Below the pieces are notes generated by a model. The model did not search any database. It was not told the origin of the DNA and saw only the letters and a list, made by a program, of their open reading frames with translations. Of a stretch of DNA of 34,176 nt, positions 22,707 through 31,300 are shown piece by piece. Numbering within the stretch: position 1 is the stretch's first letter; each line of letters opens with the position of its first letter. Position numbers and translations under genes: made by a program. Source of the stretch: Pyxidicoccus fallax (GTDB lineage: Bacteria; Myxococcota; Myxococcia; Myxococcales; Myxococcaceae); the NCBI RefSeq assembly GCF_012933655.1, contig NZ_JABBJJ010000110.1, forward strand, positions 1 to 34,176, given 5' to 3'.

Positions 22707-24698
22707 ATGTCCGTTCCACTGAGCGATACGCAGCTCGTGACGCTGCGCGCAATCTGTGACACCGCCGTCCCTCGCATCGATCGCGCCGACGACCCGGACG
22801 GCTTCTGGCGCCGCCGGGCCACCGAGGTCGGCGCCGACCAGGCGCTGCTCATGGTGCTCGCCGGCATGCCACCCGAGCAGCGCGCCGGGATGCTGCAGCT
22901 GCTCGACATCCTCGCCGAGCAGGACTTCGTCCGGTTGTCGCAGCCGTCGCGAGAGCAGGTCCTCACCAATCTCTCGCTGGCCTCCCGGGAGGCGGCGGTG
23001 GGCATCGGCGCGCTCGTCACGCTGGCCATCTTCTTCGCGTACGGCCTGCCGGATGCCACGGGGCAGAACCCGGCCTGGAAGACCTTCGGTTACCCAGGCC
23101 CCCAGCAGGTGCCAGCGCCCGCGGAGCCGAAGCCGCTCGAGCCGCTGACGCCGCTGGGCGACATGACGCTCACGGTCGATGTCGTGGTGGTCGGCTCCGG
23201 CGCTGGCGGAGGACTCATCGCCGGCCGCCTCGCCCGCGCCGGGCTCAAGGTCATCGTGCTCGAAGCGGGGCGCTACCTCCGCGAGGCGGACTTCCATCAG
23301 TTGGAGGTGCCCGCGTACCAGCAGCTCTACTGGCGGGGCGGCCCGACACCGACGGCGGACATGAACGTGTCGTTGATGGCGGGCGCCTGCCTGGGCGGCG
23401 GCACGACGGTGAACTGGACCAACTGCCTGCGCATGAAGCCCTGGGTCCGCGAGCAGTGGGCGTCGGAGTTCGGCCTCGAGGACGTCGCCACCGAGGCGTT
23501 CGACCGGCACCTCGATGCTGTCTGGCGCGAGCTGTCCGTCAATGACCGCTGCTCGGAGCTCAACCGGCCGCAGGAGGCCATGCAGCGCGGCGCCCAGACG
23601 CTGGGCTGGAACTTCATCCGGGCCCACCGCAACTGGGACCCGGAGCGCCATGACCCGGCCCGGGCCGGCTACATGGGCTTCGGCGACGCGTCCGGCGCCA
23701 AGCGCTCCACGACGAAGACCTATCTGCGGCAGGCGGCCGACCATGGCGCGGAAATCCTCGTCGGCTGCTTCGTGGAGCGCGTCCTCGTCGAGGGCGGTCG
23801 GGCCGCGGGCGTCGAGGCGCGGTGGACCGCCGCCGACGGCAGCCGCGCCGCGAGAGTCACGGTGCGCGCGCCGCGAGTCGTCGTCGCGGCGGGCGCGCTG
23901 GAGTCGCCGGGCATCCTCCTGCGGTCCGGAATCGGCGGGCCGGCGGTGGGCAACTACCTGCGCCTGCACCCGTGCACCGCGATGATGGGCGACTACGGGA
24001 CGGACATGCAGGCCTGGTGGGGCGCCCCGCACGCCGGGCTGGTGGACCAGTTCGCCAACGTCCAGGACGGCTACGGCTTCCTGGTGGAGGGGGTGCAGTA
24101 CACGACCGCGCTCGGCGCATCCGCCGTGCCCTTCACCTCGGGGGCCGAGCACAAGCAGCTCATGGCCGACTACCGGAACGTGGCCACCTTCATCGGGCTG
24201 ATTCGCGACCATGGCCACGGCAGGGTGACGCTGGACGCGAATGGAATGACGGTGCCCTGGTACGACCTGACGGACCCGGTCGACGTGCGCAACATGCACC
24301 GCGCGCTGGAGGCGCAGGCCCGCCTGCACCACGCCGCGGGGGCCCGGCGCATCGTGATGCTCGCCCAGGGGCTGCCCACCTGGCGCGTCGGCGACGACTT
24401 CGACGCCTTCGTGGCCCGCCTGCGGCGTGTTCCGCTGCGCGCCGGGGGCGCTCGCCTGTTCGCGGCGCACCAGATGGGGACGTGCCGGATGGGCACGAAC
24501 CCCGCGACGAGCGTGGCCAATCCGCGCGGCGAGCTGCACGACACCCCGGGGGTGTGGATGGGGGATGCCTCGGCCTTCCCGACGCCCTCCGGCACCAACC
24601 CGATGATTTCCATCATGGCCCTGGCCTCGCGGACCGCCGAGCACATCGCGCAGGCGGCCGGGGTGCGCACTTCGCTCACGGAGGGGGTACCGGCATGA
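22707..24698 (+). CDS. GMC-family FAD-dependent alcohol oxidase/dehydrogenase
   Basis: This is 663 residues from the ATG at 22707; a GTG at 22698 lies too close to the GGGAGAG site. Residues 1-150 are a helical extension ([16 protein letters not shown], hydrophobic [17 protein letters not shown]) like that of long-chain fatty-alcohol oxidases. The FAD motif [19 protein letters not shown] starts near residue 162, followed by VIVLEAGRY and [16 protein letters not shown]. The C-terminal part has [11 protein letters not shown], carrying the active-site His, and [20 protein letters not shown]. It should oxidise an alcohol to an aldehyde using FAD. Its stop overlaps the next start (ATGA), so the aldehyde dehydrogenase is translationally coupled and takes the product. 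A long-chain substrate is suggested by the extension, not proven. Confidence 0.9.
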   Translation: MSVPLSDTQLVTLRAICDTAVPRIDRADDPDGFWRRRATEVGADQALLMVLAGMPPEQRAGMLQLLDILAEQDFVRLSQPSREQVLTNLSLASREAAVGIGALVTLAIFFAYGLPDATGQNPAWKTFGYPGPQQVPAPAEPKPLEPLTPLGDMTLTVDVVVVGSGAGGGLIAGRLARAGLKVIVLEAGRYLREADFHQLEVPAYQQLYWRGGPTPTADMNVSLMAGACLGGGTTVNWTNCLRMKPWVREQWASEFGLEDVATEAFDRHLDAVWRELSVNDRCSELNRPQEAMQRGAQTLGWNFIRAHRNWDPERHDPARAGYMGFGDASGAKRSTTKTYLRQAADHGAEILVGCFVERVLVEGGRAAGVEARWTAADGSRAARVTVRAPRVVVAAGALESPGILLRSGIGGPAVGNYLRLHPCTAMMGDYGTDMQAWWGAPHAGLVDQFANVQDGYGFLVEGVQYTTALGASAVPFTSGAEHKQLMADYRNVATFIGLIRDHGHGRVTLDANGMTVPWYDLTDPVDVRNMHRALEAQARLHHAAGARRIVMLAQGLPTWRVGDDFDAFVARLRRVPLRAGGARLFAAHQMGTCRMGTNPATSVANPRGELHDTPGVWMGDASAFPTPSGTNPMISIMALASRTAEHIAQAAGVRTSLTEGVPA

Positions 24699-26122
24699 CC
24701 ACCCAGAACAAGCACACGCGGTTCTATATCGGCGGCCGGTGGGTCGACCCGGCGGGCACCGGCACCATCGAGGTCATCAACGCCGCCACCGAGGAGGTGA
24801 TGGGGTGCGTCCCGGCGGGCACGCCCGAGGACGTGGACCGGGCCGTCGTCGCCGCGCGGGCCGCGTTCGACGGGTGGGCGGCCACGCCGCTGCAGACCCG
24901 CGTGGACCTGTGCGGCGCCATCGCGCGGAAGCTCCAGGAGCGCCAGCAGGAAATCGCGGTGCTGATTTCGCAGGAGCTCGGCACGCCCATCAAGGTGTCG
25001 ATGATGGTGCAGGCCGGGCTGCCCGCCATCACCTTCGGCTCCATGGAGCACCTCGTGGAGCAGCTCCCCTGGGAGCAGCGCATCGGCAACTCGCTGGTCG
25101 TCCGCGAGCCGGTGGGCGTGGTCGGGGCGATTACGCCGTGGAACTACCCGCTGCATCAAATCGCGGCCAAGGTGGCGCCCGCGATGCTCGCGGGCTGCAC
25201 CGTCGTCGTGAAGCCGAGCGAGGTGGCGCCGCTCAACGCGTTCCTCCTCGCGCGCATCATGGAGGAGGTGGGCGTGCCGGCCGGCGTGTTCAACCTCGTC
25301 ACCGGCTACGGGCCCGTGGCCGGCGAGGCCCTCGCCGCGCACCCGGACGTGGACATGGTGTCCTTCACCGGCTCGACGGGCGCGGGGCGGCGCGTGAGCG
25401 AGGTGGCCGCCGCCACGGTGAAGCGGGTGTCGCTGGAGCTGGGCGGGAAGTCCGCCAACGTCATCCTCGACGACGCGGACCTCCAGCAGGCCGTCGTGGA
25501 CGGGCTGAAGAAGTGCTACCTGAACTCGGGGCAGACGTGCTCGGCGCTGACGCGGATGCTCGTGCCCAGGGACAAGCTCGGCGTGGTCGAGGCCATCGCC
25601 GCGGCGGCCGTGCCCCACTTCAAGCCAGGCGACCCGCTCGACCCGGGCACCGTGCTGGGGCCGCTCGTGTCCGACGCCCAGCGCGCGCGGGTGCGCGGGT
25701 ACATCTCCCGCGGGCTCGAGGAGGGCGCGCGGCTCGTGTGCGGTGGCGCCCGGCCTCCGGAGGGGCTGGAGCGGGGCTACTACGTGGCGCCCACCATCTT
25801 CAGCGACGTCACGCCCGCGATGACCATCGCGCGGGAGGAAATCTTCGGCCCCGTCCTCGCCATCATGCCGTACGACAGCGAGGACGACGCCGTGCGCATC
25901 GCCAATGACACGATGTACGGCCTCGCTGGCGGCGTGTGGTCGGCCGACCCCGAGCGGGCGCTGCGGGTGGCGCGGCGGCTGCGCACAGGGCAGGTCGAGC
26001 TCAACGGGGCGGCGTTCAACCCGCTGGCGCCGTTCGGCGGGTACAAGCAGTCCGGCCATGGCCGCGAGCTGGGCCCGTACGGCGTCCTGGAGTTCACCCA
26101 GGTCAAGGCGGTGCAGCTCTAG
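24695..26122 (+). CDS. NAD(P)+-dependent aldehyde dehydrogenase
   Basis: This is a 475-residue ALDH-superfamily enzyme that oxidises an aldehyde to the acid. Visible motifs are [20 protein letters not shown] (catalytic Asn region), [10 protein letters not shown] (cofactor-binding Lys/Glu), [11 protein letters not shown] (Rossmann Gly turn), LELGGKSAN (general base Glu248), [11 protein letters not shown] (nucleophile Cys282) and [18 protein letters not shown] lies just before the ATG, inside the end of the GMC gene. The overlap with the oxidase implies a channel-like alcohol-to-acid pair. Confidence 0.94.
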   Translation: MTTQNKHTRFYIGGRWVDPAGTGTIEVINAATEEVMGCVPAGTPEDVDRAVVAARAAFDGWAATPLQTRVDLCGAIARKLQERQQEIAVLISQELGTPIKVSMMVQAGLPAITFGSMEHLVEQLPWEQRIGNSLVVREPVGVVGAITPWNYPLHQIAAKVAPAMLAGCTVVVKPSEVAPLNAFLLARIMEEVGVPAGVFNLVTGYGPVAGEALAAHPDVDMVSFTGSTGAGRRVSEVAAATVKRVSLELGGKSANVILDDADLQQAVVDGLKKCYLNSGQTCSALTRMLVPRDKLGVVEAIAAAAVPHFKPGDPLDPGTVLGPLVSDAQRARVRGYISRGLEEGARLVCGGARPPEGLERGYYVAPTIFSDVTPAMTIAREEIFGPVLAIMPYDSEDDAVRIANDTMYGLAGGVWSADPERALRVARRLRTGQVELNGAAFNPLAPFGGYKQSGHGRELGPYGVLEFTQVKAVQL

Positions 26123-26230
26123 GCAAGGGCGAGGTCCTCCCTCACCCGGGACGCGGGCCTCGCCGCAAGGATTGCGCGCGGCGGGTCCAACACTTCACGT
26201 CGCGCTCCCTGGACATCCGCGGGCCGCCGG

Positions 26231-26246
26231 TTGGCACTGTTCGTGC
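26231..26246 (+). promoter_or_regulatory. Candidate sigma-54 (-24/-12) promoter upstream of acyl-CoA synthetase
   Basis: TTGGCAC (26231-26237) followed by GTGC (26243-26246) keeps the exact GG-N10-GC spacing of sigma-54 promoters; the -24 box matches consensus and the -12 box has G for T. The predicted start, about 26257, leaves a ~27-nt leader with GGGAGGA before the ATG at 26284. An enhancer-binding activator would be required. Confidence 0.55.
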
Positions 26247-26283
26247 GTGTTACGGTCCGCGAGGTTCCACGGGAGGACGACAC

Positions 26284-28188
26284 ATGACTGGCAGGTACCG
26301 CGAGCTTCACGCCCGGTCGCTCGCTGCGCCGGAAGCGTTCTGGTCCGAGGCAGCCGAGGACATCCACTGGTACCGCAGGTGGGACAAGGTCCTCGATGAT
26401 TCGCGAGCGCCCTTCTACCGCTGGTTCGCGGGCGGCCAGCTCAACACCTGCTACAACGCACTGGACCGGCACGTCGAGCAGGGACGCGGCGCGCAGGCCG
26501 CGCTCATCTACGACAGCCCGGTGACGGGGACGGTCCGCTCGTTCACCTACGGCGAGCTGAGAGACCTCGTGGCGCGGTTCGCGGGGGCGCTCGTCCGGCG
26601 GGGCGTGGCGAAGGGCGACCGCGTCATCATCTACATGCCCATGGTGCCCGAGGCCGTGGTCGCCATGCTCGCGTGTGCCCGCATCGGCGCCATCCACTCG
26701 GTGGTGTTCGGCGGGTTCGCTCCGCGCGAGCTGGCGGCGCGCATCGACGACGCGAAGCCGAAGCTCATCGTCTCCGCGTCCTGCGGCATCGAGGTGAACC
26801 GCGTCGTCCCGTACAAGCCGCTGCTCGACGAGGCCATCCACCTCTCCACGCACCAGCCGTCCGCGTGCATCATCCTCCAGCGCCCGCAGGCCCAGGCCGC
26901 GCTCACGCCGGGAAGGGACGTGGAGTGGGAGCAGGCCCAGGAGGGCGTCTCGCCCGCCGACTGCGTCCCGGTGGAGGCGACGGACCCGCTGTACATCCTC
27001 TACACCTCCGGGACGACGGGCCAGCCCAAGGGCATCGTGCGCGACAACGGCGGCCACGCGGTGGCGCTGCGCTGGTCCATGAAGCACATCTACGGCGTGC
27101 AGCCCGGCGAGGTGTACTGGGCCGCGTCCGACGTCGGCTGGGTGGTGGGGCACTCGTACATCGTCTACGGGCCGCTGCTGAACGGGAACACCACCGTGCT
27201 GTACGAGGGCAAGCCCGTGGGCACGCCGGACGCCGGCGCCTTCTGGCGCGTCATCTCCCAGCACGGGGTGAGCGTGATGTTCACCGCGCCCACCGCCTTC
27301 CGCGCCATCAAGCGGGACGACCCGAACGGCGAGCTGCTGGCGAAGTACGACTTGTCGAGGTTCCGCACGCTGTTCCTCGCGGGCGAGCGCTGCGACCCGG
27401 ACACGCTCCGCTGGGCGGAGGCGATTCTGCGGCGGCCCGTCATCGACCACTGGTGGCAGACGGAGACGGGCTGGGCCATCGTCGCCAACCCCATGGGCAT
27501 CGAGCACCTGCCGGTGAAGGTGGGCTCCCCGACGGTGGCGATGCCCGGCTACGACGTGCGCGTGCTCGACGAGGAGGGGCGCGAGACGGGGCCCGACACG
27601 ATTGGCGCCGTCGTGGTGAAGCTGCCGCTGCCGCCGGGCTGCCTGCCCACCCTCTGGAACGCGGACGAGCGCTTCGTGAGCGCGTACCTGAGCACCTTCA
27701 AGGGCTACTACCTGACGGGTGACGCGGGCTACCGGGACTCGCAGGGTTACGTGTACATCATGAGCCGCATCGACGACATCATCAACGTCGCCGGCCACCG
27801 GCTGTCCACGGGCGCGATGGAGGAGGTGCTGGCGTCCCATCCCGACGTCGCCGAGTGCGCGGTGCTGGGCGCGGCGGACTCCCTCAAGGGAGAGGTCCCC
27901 GTCGGCTTCATCGTGCTCAAGGCCGGCGTGACGCGGCCTCAGGAGGACATCGTGAAGGAGGTCGTCCAGTTGGTGCGGGACCGGATTGGTCCGGTAGCGG
28001 CATTCAAGACGGCCACCGTGGTGCAGCGCCTGCCGAAGACGCGGTCCGGAAAAATCCTGCGCGGCACCATGAAGAAGATCGCCGACGGGACGGAGTACAA
28101 GACGCCCGCCACCATCGACGACGCGGCGACGCTCGACGAGGTCACCGCCGCGCTGCGGAGGATTGGCTACGCCCGGAAGAAGGAGTAG
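26284..28188 (+). CDS. prpE: Propionyl-CoA synthetase-like acyl-CoA ligase
   Basis: This is a 634-residue AMP-forming acyl-CoA synthetase in the acetyl/propionyl-CoA synthetase group. It shows an N-terminal ACAS region (FWSEAAEDIHWYRRWDKVLD), the P-loop-like YTSGTTGQPKGIVRDNGGHA (the IVR-x-x-GGHAVAL form is typical of PrpE/ACSS3), DHWWQTETGWAI, YYLTGDAGYRD and the hinge/C-terminal VAGHRLSTGAMEEVL. The catalytic Lys590 is in TRSGKILRGTMKKI, a site reversibly acetylated in homologues. It activates a short-chain acid, probably propionate, with ATP and CoA. The 161-nt gap and its own promoter candidate separate it from the ALDH gene, though it could use acids from that pathway. Confidence 0.88.
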   Translation: MTGRYRELHARSLAAPEAFWSEAAEDIHWYRRWDKVLDDSRAPFYRWFAGGQLNTCYNALDRHVEQGRGAQAALIYDSPVTGTVRSFTYGELRDLVARFAGALVRRGVAKGDRVIIYMPMVPEAVVAMLACARIGAIHSVVFGGFAPRELAARIDDAKPKLIVSASCGIEVNRVVPYKPLLDEAIHLSTHQPSACIILQRPQAQAALTPGRDVEWEQAQEGVSPADCVPVEATDPLYILYTSGTTGQPKGIVRDNGGHAVALRWSMKHIYGVQPGEVYWAASDVGWVVGHSYIVYGPLLNGNTTVLYEGKPVGTPDAGAFWRVISQHGVSVMFTAPTAFRAIKRDDPNGELLAKYDLSRFRTLFLAGERCDPDTLRWAEAILRRPVIDHWWQTETGWAIVANPMGIEHLPVKVGSPTVAMPGYDVRVLDEEGRETGPDTIGAVVVKLPLPPGCLPTLWNADERFVSAYLSTFKGYYLTGDAGYRDSQGYVYIMSRIDDIINVAGHRLSTGAMEEVLASHPDVAECAVLGAADSLKGEVPVGFIVLKAGVTRPQEDIVKEVVQLVRDRIGPVAAFKTATVVQRLPKTRSGKILRGTMKKIADGTEYKTPATIDDAATLDEVTAALRRIGYARKKE

Positions 28189-28195
28189 GCGAGCG

Positions 28196-28245
28196 CATCA
28201 CCGGCGGGCAGCGGCAGGAGGGCTCGCCGCCCCCGCCGGGTGATG
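28196..28245 (+). terminator. Long GC hairpin after acyl-CoA synthetase gene
   Basis: CATCACCGGCGGG (28196-28208) pairs with CCCGCCGGGTGATG (28232-28245), leaving one bulged G. Inside, GCGGC (28211-28215) pairs with GCCGC (28226-28230). The resulting stem of up to 18 bp starts 8 nt after the stop codon. There is no immediate T-run. It separates the synthetase from the giant kinase gene. Confidence 0.6.
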
Positions 28246-28264
28246 GCGGGCGTGCTCGGGGACG

Positions 28265-28285
28265 CCATCATTCAAATTTTAGAGT
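28265..28285 (+). promoter_or_regulatory. AT-rich patch, probable promoter region of the giant kinase gene
   Basis: CATCATTCAAATTTTAGAG is the most AT-rich run in this neighbourhood. It lies after the synthetase terminator and 27 nt before the chosen kinase start. It probably contains the -10 element, but the exact boxes cannot be fixed. Confidence 0.4.
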
Positions 28286-28311
28286 CTCCTCTCTCCACCA
28301 AGGGTGGCGCG

Positions 28312-31300
28312 ATGTTCCAGGCGCTGGGCGACGAGAGACTGCAGGAGATCTATTGCGGGCGCCGCTACGTGGTGCTGCGCGGCTGGAAGCAGGACGGCGA
28401 GCCCCTGGTCGTCAAGCGCGTGCGCGCCGGCGCGCTCGCCAGCGGCAGCCAGGCGATGCTGCGCCATGAGTATTCCCTGTTGAGCAGCCTCCAGGGCGCG
28501 GTGCCCGGTGTCGCCCGCGTCCTGGCCCTGCGGGAGGACGAAGGGCACCTGCCCGCCCTCGTCATGGAGGACGCAGGGCCGCAGAACCTCCAGGAGTGGC
28601 TCGGCCGAAGGCCCGTCTCCATGGACGCCTTCATGGAACTGGCCCTCCAGTTGGCGGGCATCATCGCCAGCCTGCACCAGCAGCACGTCATCCACCGCGA
28701 CCTCAACCCCACCAACATGGTGGTGGGCGCCGACAGCCGGCACGTCACCATCGTCGACTTCGACCTGGCCACCCGGGTAGCGGGGCTGGCACCCGACGCC
28801 GGGCTCCCCGGCGAGCTGCAGTGGACGCTGCCCTATGTCGCCCCGGAGCAGACGGGGCGCATGAGCCGGCCCGTGGACCACCGCGCGGACCTCTACTCGC
28901 TGGGCGCGACGTTCTACGAGCTGCTCACCGGGCTGCCGCCCTTCGTGTCCTCGGACCCGGCGGAGCTGGTACACGCGCACCTGGCGAAGCCGCCGGTGCC
29001 GCCCGCGTTCGCCAACCCCGCGGTGCCCAAGCTGCTGTCCGACGTCGTCCTGAAGCTGCTGGCGAAGATGCCGGAGGAGCGCTACCAGAGCGCGGAGGCG
29101 CTGCTGGCGGACCTCCTGGAGGCGCGACGGCGGCAGGCGTCGGGCGCCATCGGCTCGTTCGAGCTGGGGCGCGTGGACCTGGCGCGGCAGCTCTCCTTCC
29201 CGGACCGGCTGTATGGCCGCGAGCGCGAGCTGGAGCGGCTGCGCGAGGCGCTGGAGCGGGTGCGCCGGGGCCTGAGCGAGGGCGTGCTGCTGGCGGGCGA
29301 GGCCGGCATCGGCAAGTCCGCGCTCGTCCAGCAGCTCCACCGCCGCGCCGCGTCCCGGGACCTCGTCCTGGGCGGGAAGTTCAACCAGCTTCGGGGCAAC
29401 GAGCCCTACTCGGCCTTCGTGGAGGCCTTCCGGGGCTTCATCCACGGACTGCGCGGGCAGCCCCAGGGCGCGCGCGAGGCCTGGCGGCTCCGGCTCCTGA
29501 AGGCCCTGGGCCCCAACGGCCGCGTCATCGGCGACATCGTGCCGGAGCTGGAGGAGCTGCTGGGCCCGCAGCCGGAGCCCCTGGAGCTGGACCCGGCGGG
29601 GACGTCGGGACGCCTGCACCTCGTCTTCCAGTCCTTCGTCCAGGCCCTCGCGTCCGCCGAGCACGTGCTGGTGCTCTTCCTGGATGACGTGCAGTGGGCG
29701 GACCCCGGCTCGCTCCAGCTGCTGAAGGCGCTGGCCACGGACCCGGACTCACGGCACGTGCTCGTCGTGGGCGCGTACCGTCCCCGCGCCGTGGGCGCGG
29801 ACCACCCGCTTCTCCTGCTGCTCCAGTCCCTGCGGGAGTCGGGGGCCATGACGTTCGACACGCTCTCGCTCGCGCCCCTGGACCTGCCCGCCGTCACCGC
29901 GCTCTGCGCGGACACGTTCCGGTGCGGGCCCGAGCACGCCGGCCCGCTCGCGGACGTCGTGCTGCGCAAGACGGCGGGCAATCCCCTCTTCATCACCCGC
30001 TTCCTCCGGCTCCTCCACCAGTCCGGCCTGCTCGCGTTCGACCTCGACAGCGGCACGTGGCGGTGGGACCTGGACCGCCTGGAGAAGGTGGACGCGACGG
30101 AGAACGTGGTGGAGCTGATGCTGGCCACCATCCGCCGGCTCCCCGAGCGGGCGCAGCGGGCCCTGAAGGCCGCCGCATGCCTGGGCGACCGCGTGGAGCT
30201 GTGGCTGCTGTCCGGGCTGATGGGCGAGGCGGAAGGGGAGGCGGCTTCCGCCCTGTGGAGCCTGCTGCGCGAGGGGCTGCTCCTCCCGGAGCAGGATGGC
30301 GCGCGCGCGCCTCGTGGCGACGGCGCGGACTCCGGGGGCCCCGGGCGGCCGGCGGCCACGTACCGCTTCGCGCATGACCGCGTCCGGCAGGCGGCGTACT
30401 CCATGCTCTCCGAGGAGGAGCGGCGGTGCCTGCACCACGAGGCGGGAAGGCTGCTGCTGCGGGGGGCCTCCGCGGAGACGCTCGACGAGCGGCTGTTCGC
30501 GGTGGTGGACCACCTGCACCTGGGGCTGGAGCGGCCGGGCGGAGAGGTAGAGGGGTGTGAGCTGACCGAGCTCAACGCCCGGGCGGGCCTCAAGGCCAAG
30601 GCCACCTCGGCCTTCGGCGCCGCGCTGGTGTACCTGCTGCGGGCCATCTCGCTCCTGCCGCGGGCGCAGTGGCCCGAGCGCCGGGAGCAGGTCTTCCACC
30701 TGCACGCGGAGGCAGCGCAGTGCGCCTACTTCTCCGGCGACTCCGCGCTGGCGGGGGAGCTGGTGCGCACGGCCCTGGAGCACGCGCCGTCGCCCCTGGA
30801 GAAGGTGGACCTGTACTGCCTCCAGGTCCTCGCCCACACCCTGAAGGGGAGGTTCCGGGAGGGACTGGAGTGGGGCGTCGAGGGGCTTCAGTTGCTGGGG
30901 ATGAAGCTGCCGGAGCGGGACCTGTCCGCCGAGCTCGCCGCGGAGCTGGCCGAGGTGCCGGTGAACATGCGGGGCCGCTCGGTGGAGGAGTTGCTGGACG
31001 CGCCGCGGATGGAAGACCCCGAGCAGGTCGCCACCGTGCGGTTGCTGTCCGAGCTCATCAACGCGGCCTTCTTCATCGAGCCGGGGCTGTTCGCCCTCCT
31101 CAACACGCGCGCGCTCAACCTCCTGCTGCGGTACGGCAACGCGCCCGGGGCGCCCGTGGTGTACGGGTGCCACGCGATGATGCTGTCGGTGCGCGGGGGG
31201 GATATCGCGGTCGGCCATGCCTTCGCCAGCATGGCGGTGGAGCTGGCCCGGCGGCAGGGCATTCCCCGTCAGGAGTGCCGGGCCATCATCTCGCTGCTCC

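Noticed and set aside
23822-24694. Upstream extension of the aldehyde dehydrogenase frame
   Set aside because: It is a shadow of the GMC oxidase gene. The family N-terminus begins at the ATG at 24695, preceded by GGAGGGGG.
28240-28311. GTG/ATG at 28240-28243 as the start of the giant kinase
   Set aside because: These codons lie in the right arm of a strong terminator-like hairpin and upstream of the AT-rich promoter patch; the nearest purine-rich site is too far away.
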